Source: Acetobacter papayae JCM 25143 (lineage in GTDB: Bacteria; Pseudomonadota; Alphaproteobacteria; Acetobacterales; Acetobacteraceae). Taken from it: a stretch of DNA of 64,000 bases. Where the stretch lies: assembly GCF_000613285.1 (NCBI RefSeq), contig NZ_BAIN01000005.1, positions 26,958-90,957 on the forward strand, written 5' to 3'. A model generated the notes under the pieces. It searched no databases, was not told where the DNA came from, and worked only from the letters and a program-made list of their open reading frames with translations. The translations under genes were made by a program, and so were the position numbers. Shown here piece by piece: positions 38,986 to 49,478 of this stretch (position 1 is the stretch's first letter; each line of letters begins with the position of its first letter).

Positions 38986-41577
38986 ATGCTGTTCGCATTC
39001 ATAGGCCGTTTCATTACATTGTGTGCCCGCCATGCCTGGGCGGTTGTGGCGCTGTTTCTTGTGCTTTCGGGTGCGAGTGTTTACGCGGGCATGACCAGTC
39101 TGGGTGTTACGACCGACACCAGCAAAATGCTCTCGCCACGGCTGGAGTGGAAGCAGCGTTCAGATGAAATGGGGCGTCTGTTCCCCCAGAAGGAAAACCT
39201 TCTGGTTGCGGTCATTGAGCTGACCTGCCTGAGGAAGGTGCTGAGACAGCCCGCGTTCTGGCGGAAAAACTCTCTGCCGATCACAAGCATTTCGCCTTTG
39301 CCCGCAGGCCAGACGCCGATCCTTATCTGATGCGTAACGGTTTGATGTTCCTTGATGTCAAACCCCTGACCTCCATTCTGGACGATACCATCGCGGCACA
39401 GCCGTTTCTTGCTGCACTGGCGCAGGACCTTCGGCCCGGGGGCTTTTTGGCGCGCTCTCCCTGATTGCGGAAGGCATCAAGCAAGGGCAGGCGAATCTGA
39501 CCGGGTTTCAGGCACCGTTGAGCGGCTTTGCCAATACGTTGGAGCAGGCTGCCGTCGGAAAGGCCGATCCTCTGTCATGGCAGCGGCTGCTGGGCGGCCA
39601 GTTGACCGACCTAGAAGGGCGCTACCAGTTTGTTGTGACCAAGCCTAATCTGGATTTCGGCTCTTTCCAGCCCGGTGGCGAGGCGAGTGATGCCATGCGT
39701 GCGGCTATCAACTCTCTCGAATTTGTCCGCAATGGCCATGCCCGTGTGAAGATGACGGGCGATGTCCAGCTTAATGACGAAGAATTCGCCACCGTGGCGG
39801 AAGGTATGGTGGCCGGTCTGGTTGGCTCCCTTGCCCTTGTAACCCTGTGGCTGACGCTTGCGGTGCGGTCGTGGCGGGTTGTGGTGCCTATCGTTATCAC
39901 GCTGGTGGTGGGGCTGCTGCTGACAACGGGTTTTGCTGCTGTGGCGGTGGGTACGCTCAATCTGATTTCCGTGGCGTTTGCCATTCTGTTCGTCGGGATC
40001 GCGGTTGATTTCGCCATTCAGTTCTCAGTCCGCTTTCGGGCACAGAATCCGTCTGAACCCGGTGTGCAGGGCATGTTCGAAGCCCTGCGGATGACGGGAG
40101 AGGAAACCGGGCATCAGATTCTGGTGGCGGCTCTCGCCACTTCCGCCGGTTTTCTGGCTTTTACCCCCACAGCTTTCCTTGGCGTGGCGCAGCTTGGCCT
40201 GATTGCCGGGGTAGGGATGATGGTGGCGTTCGTGTGCACCACCACCCTGCTGCCCGCTTTGCTCAGAATTTGTCGTCCGCCGCTGAACTGCCCCAGCATG
40301 GGGTATACGTTCATGCGCCCGGTTGATCAGGCTATCCGCCGGTTCCGCAAGGTTCTGCTGGCCGTTTTCGCGGTTGTGGCGGTTGTCGGGCTGGCTCTGG
40401 TGCCGCGTCTGCAGTTTGATGGCGATCCGCTTCATACCAAAAATCCCAATTCCGAAGGGATGCGGGCACTGCGGCTGCTGATAGACAACCCACAGACCTC
40501 TCCCTACAGCGCGGAACTGCTCACCACGTCGCTGGACGATGCCCACAAACAGGCGGACAGGCTGGCGGAACTGCCTCAGGTCCATGACGCCATGTGGCTG
40601 GGTTCGTTTGTTCCAACGGATCAGGATCAGAAACTCCCCCTGATTCAGGATGCCGCCTCCATGCTGCTGCCCACCCTTATGGTGGAACAGACAAAACCCG
40701 CACCGGATGCTGAGCCTTGCGGGCTTCGGCTGCGGAAACGGCCAAGGCGCTGGCGGGTGTGCTGGATAGTCTGCCTGCACAGGATCCCTTGCGACGTATC
40801 CAGTCCGCGCTGCTCAAGCTCTCACAGGCACCCGATGCCGCTGTTCTGGCGGCCAATCAGGCGCTTGTGCGCTTTCTGCCAGCCGAACTGGACCAGCTAC
40901 GGACCATGTTGCAGGCTACCCCGGTCAAAATCAGCGATATTCCCCACGATATTGCTGATGATTATCTGCTGCCGGATGGGCGAGCACTGGTTGAGGTGCA
41001 TCCCAAGGGCCTCATGACCAGTTCTGGCGCATTGCACCAGTTCGTTTCCGCCGTGCAGAGGCTGGAGCCCGACATTGCCGGGCCTGCTGTGGATATTGTC
41101 GAGAGCGCTAACTCCATTGTGCGCGCTTTCGAGCAGGCTGCAGTTGCCGCCGTGGTCATGATTGCCGTTATTCTGCTGCTGGCCCTGCGCCGGGTAAAGG
41201 ATATGGGGCTTGTGCTCGCACCGCTGATGCTCTCTGCGCTGATGACGGTCGTGCTGGTGGTGCTGCTGCCTGAAACGCTGAATTTTGCCAATATCATCGC
41301 ACTTCCCCTGCTGCTGGGGGTGGGCGTGTCGTTCAATATCTACTTTGTCATGAACTGGCGCGATGGCGTGCATTTCCCGCTGGCGTCTCCCACGGCGCGG
41401 GCCGTGCTGTTCTCCGCCCTGACAACAGGCACGGCGTTTGGGTCTCTGGCCATGTCGCATCATCCCGGCACGGCCAGCATGGGGCGTCTGCTGCTGCTCT
41501 CGCTGGGCTGCACGCTTGTCTCTACCCTTGTGTTCGTTCCTGCTCTGCTGCCCAAGAGAAAGAGCGACGAGTTCTGA
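38986..41577 (+). CDS. hpnN: Hopanoid transporter HpnN (RND superfamily), three frame breaks
   Basis: About 864 residues after repair, as expected for HpnN. It has an N-terminal membrane anchor (WAVVALFLVLSGASVYAG), a large periplasmic region, a cluster of membrane helices with ILFVGIAVDFAIQFSVRFR, a second periplasmic region and a second helix cluster (ALPLLLGVGVSFNIYFVMN). HpnN moves hopanoids from the inner to the outer membrane. Breaks lie near 39217, 39428 and 40714; one added base each restores VI(D/G)ADLPEEGAETARVLAEK, AQDPSARGLFGALSLIAEG and PDAEALRASAAETAKALAG. Confidence 0.9.
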
Positions 41578-41594
41578 AATCAGGGAGATGACCC

Positions 41595-42431
41595 ATGCGC
41601 CTGCTGGCTGTTCTGGATCGCGTTGATACCGCACCCTTTACGCTGGAGGCGCTGGCAGGGCTGTTGAACCGGCTTGGTCCGGCACAGAGCAGCATCCTGC
41701 ATGTGGCGCCATCGCGCGACCCTGATTACCTTTCTCCCGATGAGGGTATGCCTGATGCGGCCGAGCGTGCCCGCTTTGAGCACACTGTATCCTCACAAAC
41801 CGATACCCTGCGTCAGATCGCTCAGGAATGGACGCAGGCCGTTATCCCGCACCGCGATACCGCATGGACAGAACGGGTAGGGGATACGCGCACCCTTGTT
41901 GCGCGTGAAGCTGCCGGGGCGGATATAACCGTGCTGAGCAGGCCCTGCCCACAGGATAATGCAGCCGTAGCGGAAGCCTTTGCCGGAGCGCTGTATGACG
42001 CCGGGGTGGCGGTTCTGATCGCGCCTTTGGAGCATTATGCCACGCTTGGCCTGCGTCCTGTCGTGGCGTGGCATCCATCGCACACGCTCGATCTGGCACT
42101 ACAGGCAGCGCGCCCTATCCTTGAGCGGGCCAGTCATGTGACATTTGTGATCGGTGAAAACGCGCCTATGGAAGTGCCGGACCCGCCACTGGGCGCGGAG
42201 CTTGCCAGGCAGGGGGTGGCTGTTCATATGGACCGTTTCCTTCTGGATACGGGAGACATAGGCGAGCAGGTGCGCCAGCATGCCCTGTCTGCAGGCGGGG
42301 ATCTGCTGGTCATGGGGGCCTATACACGGCCTCATTTCATTGAGTGGCTGTTTGGTGGGCCTACACAGGATATTCTGGCGCATGGCACCCTGCCGATCCT
42401 GACCCGCCATGCGCCGCTTGTCCGATTATAA
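41595..42431 (+). CDS. Universal stress protein family, tandem-domain type
   Basis: A 278-residue cytosolic protein, the length of two UspA-like domains. The first domain begins MRLLAVLDRVDTAPFTLEAL; the second ends with GGDLLVMGAYTRPHFIEWLF and the G-x9-GS/T-like GGPTQDILAHGTLPILTRH, the usual C-terminal nucleotide-binding region. GREEN: the start ATG at 41595 lies 18 bp after hpnN with GGGAGATG upstream, so it is probably in the same transcript. The stress role is that of the family; nothing more specific can be read. Confidence 0.8.
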   Translation: MRLLAVLDRVDTAPFTLEALAGLLNRLGPAQSSILHVAPSRDPDYLSPDEGMPDAAERARFEHTVSSQTDTLRQIAQEWTQAVIPHRDTAWTERVGDTRTLVAREAAGADITVLSRPCPQDNAAVAEAFAGALYDAGVAVLIAPLEHYATLGLRPVVAWHPSHTLDLALQAARPILERASHVTFVIGENAPMEVPDPPLGAELARQGVAVHMDRFLLDTGDIGEQVRQHALSAGGDLLVMGAYTRPHFIEWLFGGPTQDILAHGTLPILTRHAPLVRL

Positions 42432-42457
42432 GGCTCTGGCAGGGAGAGGAAACGACA

Positions 42458-42895
42458 ATGGCGACACGGCTTGCAACAACCGTCCTGATCGGGCTGGGCG
42501 GCGCATTCGGCACGCTGCTGCGCTACTGGGGGGGGCTTGCGGCCCTGCGCTGGAGCCAGTGGCTGCCATGGGGCACAATCCTGATCAATGTCAGCGGTTC
42601 TTTCGCCATTGCGTTTTTTGGCGCGTTAACTGCCGCTAGCGGGCGTTTCCCAGCGTCCGAAACCACGCGTCTGGTGTTCATGGTGGGGATTTGCGGTGGC
42701 TTTACCACGTTTTCGTCATTCAGCCTCCAGACCCTTGATCTGCTGCGGCAGGGAGCCGCACTGCGCGCATTGCTGAATATCGGGCTTTCGCTGGCCCTGT
42801 GCATGGCCAGTGTGACGGCGGGCTATCTGGCGGCGCAGGCGCTCAACGCGGCGGCCCAGCCTGCTCCGGCGCAGGAAGAACGCTCTGCCCGCTAG
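42458..42895 (+). CDS. crcB: Fluoride channel FluC/CrcB
   Basis: A 145-residue membrane protein with four hydrophobic segments. It carries the family motifs GLGGAFGTLLRYWGG, GTILINVSGSFAIAFF and GGFTTFSSFSLQTLDLLRQG, the last containing the Phe residues lining the fluoride pore. It works as a dual-topology dimer that lets fluoride leave the cell. The start is the ATG at 42458, after AGGGAGAGGA; it follows the stress protein by 26 bp. No fluoride riboswitch was seen upstream. Confidence 0.93.
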   Translation: MATRLATTVLIGLGGAFGTLLRYWGGLAALRWSQWLPWGTILINVSGSFAIAFFGALTAASGRFPASETTRLVFMVGICGGFTTFSSFSLQTLDLLRQGAALRALLNIGLSLALCMASVTAGYLAAQALNAAAQPAPAQEERSAR

Positions 42896-42915
42896 GGACA
42901 CGCTACCCGTTCAGT

Positions 42916-44001
42916 TCAGCAGGTTCGATCCCGTAGCCTGAACAGCCCTATCGCGCCAACGAGCATGGAGATGCAGGGTGAAACAATGCCGAATACGGCA
43001 TGTTTGACCGATAGGGAATGCAGCATCAGATTAAGCGCGATAAACGCGATCACCGCGAGTACCGCCCATGCGGGTCTGCGTATGGAGGCCTGACGCGAAA
43101 ACTGCCCGCGCAGGGTGGCATTGAGCGCGATAACGGCAAGAGCCAGCGCAGTCAGGGGCTCTCCCAGACGCTTCCACCCTTCGGCGATCATTCGACCACG
43201 TTCCTGAGCCGATACATCCGATGGCGGGTGGAGCAGCGTGGAAAGAGGCTGCTCTTCGGGTCCGGGGCCTTCGGAATGCTGGCTTTCGGAGGAGAGGGAC
43301 AGGACCTCCTGCGTGAAATACACCATGCCCAGATGGCCCGTATGCGGGTCGATTTCCTGCCGGGAGCCATCGAGCATGACCAGTAGGGGCATGTGGTCTT
43401 TCATGATCATGACGCCGTGGCGGGCCAGTACGGTGGAACTGTGGCCCGGCTGCCGTTCATCGTTGATCAGCAGCCCGTGCAGTTCTCCATTGCTATCCTT
43501 CTGGCGTACGTAAACCGTAAGGCCGGGCATGATATTGAAAAACACGCCATCTTGCAGAAGCAGCACGGCCCCCTGACTACGGAGCGACTGCTGGAGATGA
43601 TGGATATGGCGGGCACTGTATGGGACGATGACCAGTGTCAGCAGATAGCTGAGCAGAATGCATGCACCCGTTATGAATGTGGCGGGGCGGCTGAGTTGGG
43701 GGGGGGAACGGCCAGATGCCAGCATGACCGTTAGTTCACGGTCAGCCATGGCGCGGCTGTATGTAACAAGAATGGCGATAAAAACAGCCACGGGCAGAAT
43801 GATCTCGACCAGTCCGGGCAGGATCAGCAGGATCATCCAGAGAAATGAGAGGAATGACACCCCCTGACGGGAGAGCAGGGGCAACAGGTGCAGCACCTGC
43901 ATGAGCCAGACCAGCGGTGTCAGCACCGCAATGGTGCCCACAACGCCCAGCACGATCTGGCGCGCCAGATAGCGGTCAACAATGCCGGAGATTGGTAGCA
44001 C
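42916..44001 (-). CDS. lptF: LptF/LptG-family permease (YjgP/YjgQ)
   Basis: A 361-residue inner-membrane protein with the LptF/G plan: two or three helices at each end and a periplasmic beta-jellyroll domain between. The N-terminal IVDRYLARQIVLGVVGTIAV and the conserved YSRAMADRELTVMLASGRSP (coupling helix) are characteristic. It forms part of the ABC machine that extracts lipopolysaccharide from the inner membrane. lptG is not in the adjacent sequence, so assignment as LptF rather than LptG rests on overall appearance. The gene converges with crcB. Confidence 0.85.
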   Translation of the reverse strand: MLPISGIVDRYLARQIVLGVVGTIAVLTPLVWLMQVLHLLPLLSRQGVSFLSFLWMILLILPGLVEIILPVAVFIAILVTYSRAMADRELTVMLASGRSPPQLSRPATFITGACILLSYLLTLVIVPYSARHIHHLQQSLRSQGAVLLLQDGVFFNIMPGLTVYVRQKDSNGELHGLLINDERQPGHSSTVLARHGVMIMKDHMPLLVMLDGSRQEIDPHTGHLGMVYFTQEVLSLSSESQHSEGPGPEEQPLSTLLHPPSDVSAQERGRMIAEGWKRLGEPLTALALAVIALNATLRGQFSRQASIRRPAWAVLAVIAFIALNLMLHSLSVKHAVFGIVSPCISMLVGAIGLFRLRDRTC

Positions 44002-44472
44002 TAGGGCACCATGGAAGGAGTGATGATGAACGTGAAGTGATTCATGCGACCTTCATAATGGCCGAACTGATGGACTGCGGCCAAGGGAATACATGTTGCC
44101 CGGGATAGGGTGTGGTGGTCGCTGTGCCGTTTGGCAACAGGCATCTTACCAGCCGTTTTTGGCCTAATCGTGACAGGCCCGGTTGTTGTATTGTGCTGCT
44201 TATGCCTGAAAAGCCCCGTTTGGTAAGGAAGAAAGAAGGGGATGCCATCACGCACTGATAGTACAGGAGAGGCTGTACACAGAGGCTCTGTCCCGCTTGG
44301 TGAACGTGCAATACGGGGCATTTCTTCCTTCTGGGGAGGCTTACAGGGTGTGACGCTGTAATTTCTACAAGCGCATGAGCCGTAAAAACAACCTATACGG
44401 CCCTTTTATAAGGCGAATTTCACGGCCTGTAAAGCAGGCCACCTGCATGGTGCAGGGGCCTGTATGGAAAGC
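44002..44472. other. Intergenic region, hairpins near the SQR-like gene end
   Basis: About 470 bp. Near the end of the SQR-like gene are GGCCTG-taaag-CAGGCC (44424-44440) and CCTGCA-tgg-TGCAGG (44442-44456), two adjacent hairpins that may terminate that reverse-strand transcript. A GCCGTA/TACGGC repeat lies at about 44380-44401. A 106-codon reverse frame (44001-44321) shows no known features and is not called. Confidence 0.4.
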
Positions 44473-45750
44473 TTATTCAGAAATCCAGCGTGGGTGATGC
44501 GGCAGTTCGATGTCGCGCCCCTTGAGCATCATGTCCCAATATACGCGCGGGAATACCGTGGTTTTAAGGAACCATGCAAAACGGCTGGGCTTGCGCTGGT
44601 CATACGGGAAGCTGGGGGCGGGCTTGCCGCCGTACAGGAATTCCGCCAGCACGATCCGCCCGTAGCCGACTGTCAGCGGGCAGGCACCGTAGCCATCGTA
44701 CTGGCCATCCAGCGGTTTGCCGTCGAGCGAGGCCAGCACATTGGAGCATACGACAGGCACCTGTGCCCGGGCGGCCGCCATGGTTTTGGCGTTGGAGGTG
44801 TTCATGACATCCCCCGCACCAAAAATGAATTCGAAACGGCTGTGGCGCAGGGTGGCGGGGTCGACTTCCAGCCAGCCAGCGGCATCGGCCAGCGGGCTCT
44901 GCTTGATGAAATCAGGCGCGCTCTGCGGGGGTGTTACATGCAGCATGTCAAAGCTGCGGACGTCTTCCGTCACGGTGCCATCAGGAGCAGTAACGGAGAA
45001 AGTGGCCGTGCGGGCCGGGCCGTCCACTGCAATCAGGTTGGTCTTGTAGCGCAGGTTAATGCCGTAATAATCAACCGCTTCCTGCAAGGGGGGGCGATAA
45101 TACGCAACACCGAACAGGACATCGCCCGCCAGACAGAAATCGACATTGGTGCGGCTCAGCGTGCCTTTTTTGCGCCAGTAGTCAGAGGCCAGATAGGCGA
45201 TTTTCTGCGGCGCACCGGCGCATTTGATGGGCATGGGCGGCTGGGTAAACAGGGCCGTGCCACCTGCCAGGGACTGGATGCAGGTCCAGGTGTATTCCAC
45301 CGTCTCGCGCGAGTAGTTGCTGCAAACGCCGTTGCGGCCCAGCGTCTCGCGCAGGCCCTTGATCTTGTCCCAGTCCAGTTGCAGGCCGGGGCAGACAATC
45401 AGGCGGTTATAGGCAACGGTGCGGCCATCATCGAGGGTAACGGTGTTGGCTTCGGGCTGGAAAGAGGTAACCGCAGCGCGCAGCCACTTGCTGCCTGCCG
45501 GGATAAGCCCGCCTTCCTGATCGAGTGTATCGCGCAGTTTCATTGCGCCCGCCCCAACCAGTGTCCAGCCGGGCTGGTAGGCATGGGTGGTAGCGGGATC
45601 GATAATGGCGATATCCAGCGTGGGGCGCATGCGCAGAAGGCGCGCCGCCAGAGCGATACCAGCCGAACCACCCCCGACAATCACGATCGTGAAATGCAGG
45701 TCAGGTGTTGTGCTGGCTTGTGTCTGTGTCACGGCTCTTGTCCCTGTCAT
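44473..45750 (-). CDS. Sulfide:quinone oxidoreductase-like FAD flavoprotein
   Basis: A 425-residue flavoprotein. The FAD site is FTIVIVGGGSAGIALAARLL near residue 20. Two Cys residues typical of the redox centre of SQR-type enzymes are present: Cys143 (NGVCSNYSRET) and Cys177 (PMPIKCAGAPQKIAYL). The C-terminal amphipathic region (FLYGGKPAPSFPYDQRKPSR) fits membrane attachment. It would oxidise sulfide and pass electrons to the quinone pool. It resembles the SQRDL-type branch. The gene stands alone, with no sulfur genes nearby. Confidence 0.83.
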   Translation of the reverse strand: MTGTRAVTQTQASTTPDLHFTIVIVGGGSAGIALAARLLRMRPTLDIAIIDPATTHAYQPGWTLVGAGAMKLRDTLDQEGGLIPAGSKWLRAAVTSFQPEANTVTLDDGRTVAYNRLIVCPGLQLDWDKIKGLRETLGRNGVCSNYSRETVEYTWTCIQSLAGGTALFTQPPMPIKCAGAPQKIAYLASDYWRKKGTLSRTNVDFCLAGDVLFGVAYYRPPLQEAVDYYGINLRYKTNLIAVDGPARTATFSVTAPDGTVTEDVRSFDMLHVTPPQSAPDFIKQSPLADAAGWLEVDPATLRHSRFEFIFGAGDVMNTSNAKTMAAARAQVPVVCSNVLASLDGKPLDGQYDGYGACPLTVGYGRIVLAEFLYGGKPAPSFPYDQRKPSRFAWFLKTTVFPRVYWDMMLKGRDIELPHHPRWISE

Positions 45751-45831
45751 TGTCTTTTAGACGGCGCAGTATTCCAAACCCATACAATTAAATAAAGTAT
45801 TTAATTGTATGGGGCATGTGCCTGAAGCAGA

Positions 45832-46074
45832 TCAGTCCTTGATCCAGACCTCAACCGGGCCGGTCAGCTTCATGGTCAGCGGGTTGCCACGCCGGTCCGT
45901 GGTTTTGCCCACGGCTACGCGCACCCAGCCCTCGCTCACACAATATTCCTCGACATTGGTTTTTTCCACACCTTTGAAGCGGACGCCCACGCCACGGGCC
46001 AGCAGGGCCTCGTTGTAGAAGGGGCTTTCAGGGTTGACGGACAGCCGATCGGGCAGGGTGTCTGACATGGTCAT
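45832..46074 (-). CDS. DUF3297 family small protein
   Basis: An 80-residue protein matching the DUF3297 pattern: start (M)SDTLPDRLSVNPESPFYNEA, then GVGVRFKGVEKTNVEEYCVS and a conserved end PLTMKLTGPVEVWIKD. The family is small, cytosolic and found across Proteobacteria; its function is not known. The start may be at 46074 or two codons later at 46068. It lies 51 bp upstream of nothing in the same unit except the distal end of the RND gene, so it appears to be its own gene. Confidence 0.85.
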   Translation of the reverse strand: MTMSDTLPDRLSVNPESPFYNEALLARGVGVRFKGVEKTNVEEYCVSEGWVRVAVGKTTDRRGNPLTMKLTGPVEVWIKD

Positions 46075-46125
46075 GTCTTTCCGGTCTGGTTGAAAAAGGT
46101 GCTCCCGGCGGGAGCCGCAGGGTGT

Positions 46126-49100
46126 TCAGGCCCGTGTCTTAAAGGGTTTTCGCAGCAAAGACCATGCGTTGCGGCTCAGGGTTTGTGCGGCAGCGCTGAG
46201 GCGGTGCATGATCAGGTAAATGGCGGGGGTGGAAAACAGGGTCAGCAACTGGCTGGTGGCCAGCCCGCCCAGAATGGCGATTCCCAGCGGCAGGCGCAGT
46301 TCTGCGCCGTAACCCCGGCCAAGGATCATGGGCACGGCCCCGAAAGCTGCGGCCATGGTTGTCATCAGGATTGGGCGGAAGCGGGTCAGGCAGGCCTCAC
46401 GGATGGCCTGTTCTGGCGATACGCCGGCCCGTTCCGTCTGCAAGGCAAAGTCGATCATCAGAATGGCGTTTTTCTTGACGATGCCAATCAGCAGAATGAC
46501 CGCAATCATGGAAATGAGCGAGAAGGGCTGCCCACATAGCCAGAGCATGAGCACGGCCCCCATGGCAGCAGAGGGCAGGGTGGAGAGAATGGTCAAAGGC
46601 TGGCTGTAGCTCTCATACAGGATACCCAGCGTGACATACATGGTGGCGATGGCCGCGATCATGATCAGCAACTCATTCACCAGATCCTTGTGCAGGTCGC
46701 CTGCTTGACCTGAAAACCCGCCCTGTAGGCTCTGTGGCGCGTGCAATGCGCGCATGGTGGCGCGAATTTCGGCCTCGGCCTCGTTCAGCGAGCGGCCTTC
46801 GGCCAGATCAAACGAAATAGTGCCTGATATCATGCCCGATTCATGGCTGACCTGAAGGGGCGATGGCCGCGAGATGAGTCGACTGATCGCGATCAGAGGG
46901 ATCATGGTTTCCTCCAGCGAGGACACGGCCGAGCCGTTTGAAGCCCCGGCCCCGCCGCCCGCCAGCCGGTTGGCTACAGCGTTGCGGAAAGACTGCTCGC
47001 TCAGTGTCGTGCTGCTGGAGGTCGAAGAACTGCTGCTGTTCAGGCGTACCCGCACAGTATTGGACGCAATGGCTCCCGAGGCGGTGCCGCCCGAGGTGGA
47101 AACCCAGAGTGTTTTGAGTTGCTCCGGGTTGTCGCGGAACGTTTTTGCCACCTCCATGATCACATAAGAGGTGGTGAATGGGCTCGATATGCTCGACGCT
47201 GTGCGCTGGCCGTAGGCATCGTACAGCGCATTGCCGATCAACTGTGGTGTGACGAGATAGCGCGCGGCGGTTTCGCGGTCGATATCCACATGAATGGCCG
47301 TGCCGCTGCCGCTCTGGTGGCTGCTGATACCACGCAGGATTTGGCTGTTGCGCAGGGCGTCTGTCAGGCGGGGCACCCAAGTCTGGATATCCTGCGCCTG
47401 ATCCGAACTGAAGATGAAGCTGTAAGCGCCTTCATGCTGCCGCTGGCCACCACCGTTGATATCGCCGGGGTTGGATATGCTCGCACTCAGCCCCGCAATC
47501 TGGCCAACCTGCTTGCGTAGCCGTGCGGCAATGGCTTCGGGCGTTGCGTTGCGTTGGTTCTTGTCCTTCAGCACGGCAAAAATTGTGGCCTCGTTTGCGG
47601 CATCCTCCCCCGTAAAGCCCATGACATCGCGGATATCGGGATCGGCCATCATGATTTTGACCACCCGCTTGGCCTTGTCCGCCATAGCAGTGAAGGAAAT
47701 GCTCTGATCGGCGCTCAGATAGCCTTCCAGCAGGGCGATATCTTCGGCAGGCAGAATGGTTTTGGGCATAACCACGATAATGCCGATGGTGGCCGCCACA
47801 CTCAGCGGCAAAGAGAGCGTTACCCACCAGGGGTGGCGCAGTGTCCAGTCCAGCGCGCGGCTGTAGCCTTTGGCTGTGTGGAGCAGGAACCAGTCTGTCG
47901 TATCTGCCAGCACACCCGCCACCCATACGAAAGGGTTGCGGCTCCGGCTTTCTGGTGGAGCCTGCGGGTCGGGCACTGCCAGAAGGCGCGCGCACATCAT
48001 GGGCGTGAGGGAAACCGCCAGAAAGAAAGAGACGGAGACAGCGATGGTCAGGGTCATCGCGAACTCGAAAAATACCTTGCCCGGCACCCCACCCATGAGC
48101 AGCAGCGGCAGGAACACCGCCACCAGCGAGACGGTAATGGACAGGATGGTAAAGGTAATCTCTCGCGAGCCGATCAGGGTGGCTTCCATGCGCTCCATCC
48201 CCGCCTCCATATGGCGGGCGATGTTTTCCACAACCACAATCGCATCATCCACCACAAAGCCGGTGGCGATGGTCAGCGCCATCAGCGAGAGCGTATCGAG
48301 CGAAAATCCCATGAGGTGCATGGCCGCGAGCGACCCCGCCAGCGAGACGGGAACGGTCACGGCGGGAATAAAGGTGGAGCGCCAGCTCCGCAGGAAGGCC
48401 AGCACCACCAGCACCACCAGTGCAACGGACATCAGCAGCGTTTCCTGCGTGTCCTTCAAGGCGCCACGGATGGAAATCGAGCGGTCTGTTACCAGTGTCA
48501 GTTTGACATCGCCGGGCAGGGCCTGCCGCAGATAGGCTGCGCGCGCGCGGATGGCGTCGGTTACTTCTATAATGTTGCTGCCCGGCTGGGCACGGATAAT
48601 GGCCAGAACGGCGGGGTTTGCATTCAGCCAGCCTGCCTTGCGGTCGCTCTGCGGGCCGCTATGCACCCGGGCAACACTGTCCAGCCGCACAGGCCGGCCA
48701 TCGCGGTAGGCAATGACAAGCCCATGATACTGCTCGGGGTCACGTGCCTGATCATTGGTCTGGAGCGTCAGGCGCTGCCCGGCCATGTCAATAAAGCCTT
48801 TGGGCGTATTGGCGTTGGCAGAGGCCAGTGCCGAGCGCACATCCTCAAACCCGATTCCGTAATGGTAGAGAAGCTGCGGGTTCATCTCTACCTGAATGGC
48901 GGATTTGTCTGATCCCACAAGCTCCACCCAGCCCACGCCCTTTACGCCCGCGAGCAAGGGGGTAAGGCGGGTTTCCGCCAGATCACGCAGGGCATCGGGC
49001 GCGCGGGTGGGCGATGTCAGGGTCGCGACCATGATCGGGCTGTCGGACGGATTGGCCTTGTAATATTGCGGCGGCATGATCAGGGTTGTGGGCATGTCCG

Positions 49101-49449
49101 TGCGTGCGGCACGCAAGGCGGCCTCCACGTCACGCGCGGCACCGTTGATATCCCGGTCACTTTTGAAAAACAGCAGGATAAAGCTGCTGCTGTCCGTTGT
49201 GTCTGAGCGCATGCTTTCAATGCCTGCAATCTGGCCAAGTCTGCGCTCTAGAGGTGTGGTAACGGCGCTGGCCAGTTGCTGGGGCGAACTGCCGGGCTGG
49301 GTGGCAATCACGTAAATGACCGGCACCGAGATATTGGGCAGGTCGGCAACCGGCATGGCGCGGTAGGCGAATAGCCCCGCCACCACAAAGGCCAGAGCCA
49401 TAAGGGTGGTGCCGACAGGACGCATGATAAACAGCCGACTGAACGACAC
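46126..49449 (-). CDS. RND efflux pump permease (MdtB/MdtC-like, HAE1)
   Basis: An intact 1107-residue inner-membrane proton-driven transporter. It begins MSFSRLFIMRPVGTTLMALA. The proton-relay Asp pair is in ATGFVVDDAIVVVENIARHM (TM4), and a Lys in the TM10 region is in IGIVKKNAILMIDFALQTER. Two large periplasmic loops are present. It is somewhat longer than E. coli MdtC, with a Ser-rich insert (SSSSSTSSSTTLSEQ) in the second loop. No membrane-fusion or outer-membrane partner gene is adjacent; instead an exported GIN-domain-like gene lies 29 bp upstream in the same direction. The substrate is unknown. Confidence 0.9.
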   Translation of the reverse strand: MSFSRLFIMRPVGTTLMALAFVVAGLFAYRAMPVADLPNISVPVIYVIATQPGSSPQQLASAVTTPLERRLGQIAGIESMRSDTTDSSSFILLFFKSDRDINGAARDVEAALRAARTDMPTTLIMPPQYYKANPSDSPIMVATLTSPTRAPDALRDLAETRLTPLLAGVKGVGWVELVGSDKSAIQVEMNPQLLYHYGIGFEDVRSALASANANTPKGFIDMAGQRLTLQTNDQARDPEQYHGLVIAYRDGRPVRLDSVARVHSGPQSDRKAGWLNANPAVLAIIRAQPGSNIIEVTDAIRARAAYLRQALPGDVKLTLVTDRSISIRGALKDTQETLLMSVALVVLVVLAFLRSWRSTFIPAVTVPVSLAGSLAAMHLMGFSLDTLSLMALTIATGFVVDDAIVVVENIARHMEAGMERMEATLIGSREITFTILSITVSLVAVFLPLLLMGGVPGKVFFEFAMTLTIAVSVSFFLAVSLTPMMCARLLAVPDPQAPPESRSRNPFVWVAGVLADTTDWFLLHTAKGYSRALDWTLRHPWWVTLSLPLSVAATIGIIVVMPKTILPAEDIALLEGYLSADQSISFTAMADKAKRVVKIMMADPDIRDVMGFTGEDAANEATIFAVLKDKNQRNATPEAIAARLRKQVGQIAGLSASISNPGDINGGGQRQHEGAYSFIFSSDQAQDIQTWVPRLTDALRNSQILRGISSHQSGSGTAIHVDIDRETAARYLVTPQLIGNALYDAYGQRTASSISSPFTTSYVIMEVAKTFRDNPEQLKTLWVSTSGGTASGAIASNTVRVRLNSSSSSTSSSTTLSEQSFRNAVANRLAGGGAGASNGSAVSSLEETMIPLIAISRLISRPSPLQVSHESGMISGTISFDLAEGRSLNEAEAEIRATMRALHAPQSLQGGFSGQAGDLHKDLVNELLIMIAAIATMYVTLGILYESYSQPLTILSTLPSAAMGAVLMLWLCGQPFSLISMIAVILLIGIVKKNAILMIDFALQTERAGVSPEQAIREACLTRFRPILMTTMAAAFGAVPMILGRGYGAELRLPLGIAILGGLATSQLLTLFSTPAIYLIMHRLSAAAQTLSRNAWSLLRKPFKTRA

Positions 49450-49478
49450 CGGGCTGGTCTCCCTTTACGTGGGGTGGT

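Noticed and set aside
42432..42457. Fluoride riboswitch before crcB
   Set aside because: Only 26 bp separates the genes and no aptamer core is present.
44001..44321. Reverse 106-codon frame upstream of lptF
   Set aside because: Pro/Arg/His-rich chance-like composition, no motif, overlaps the lptF start.
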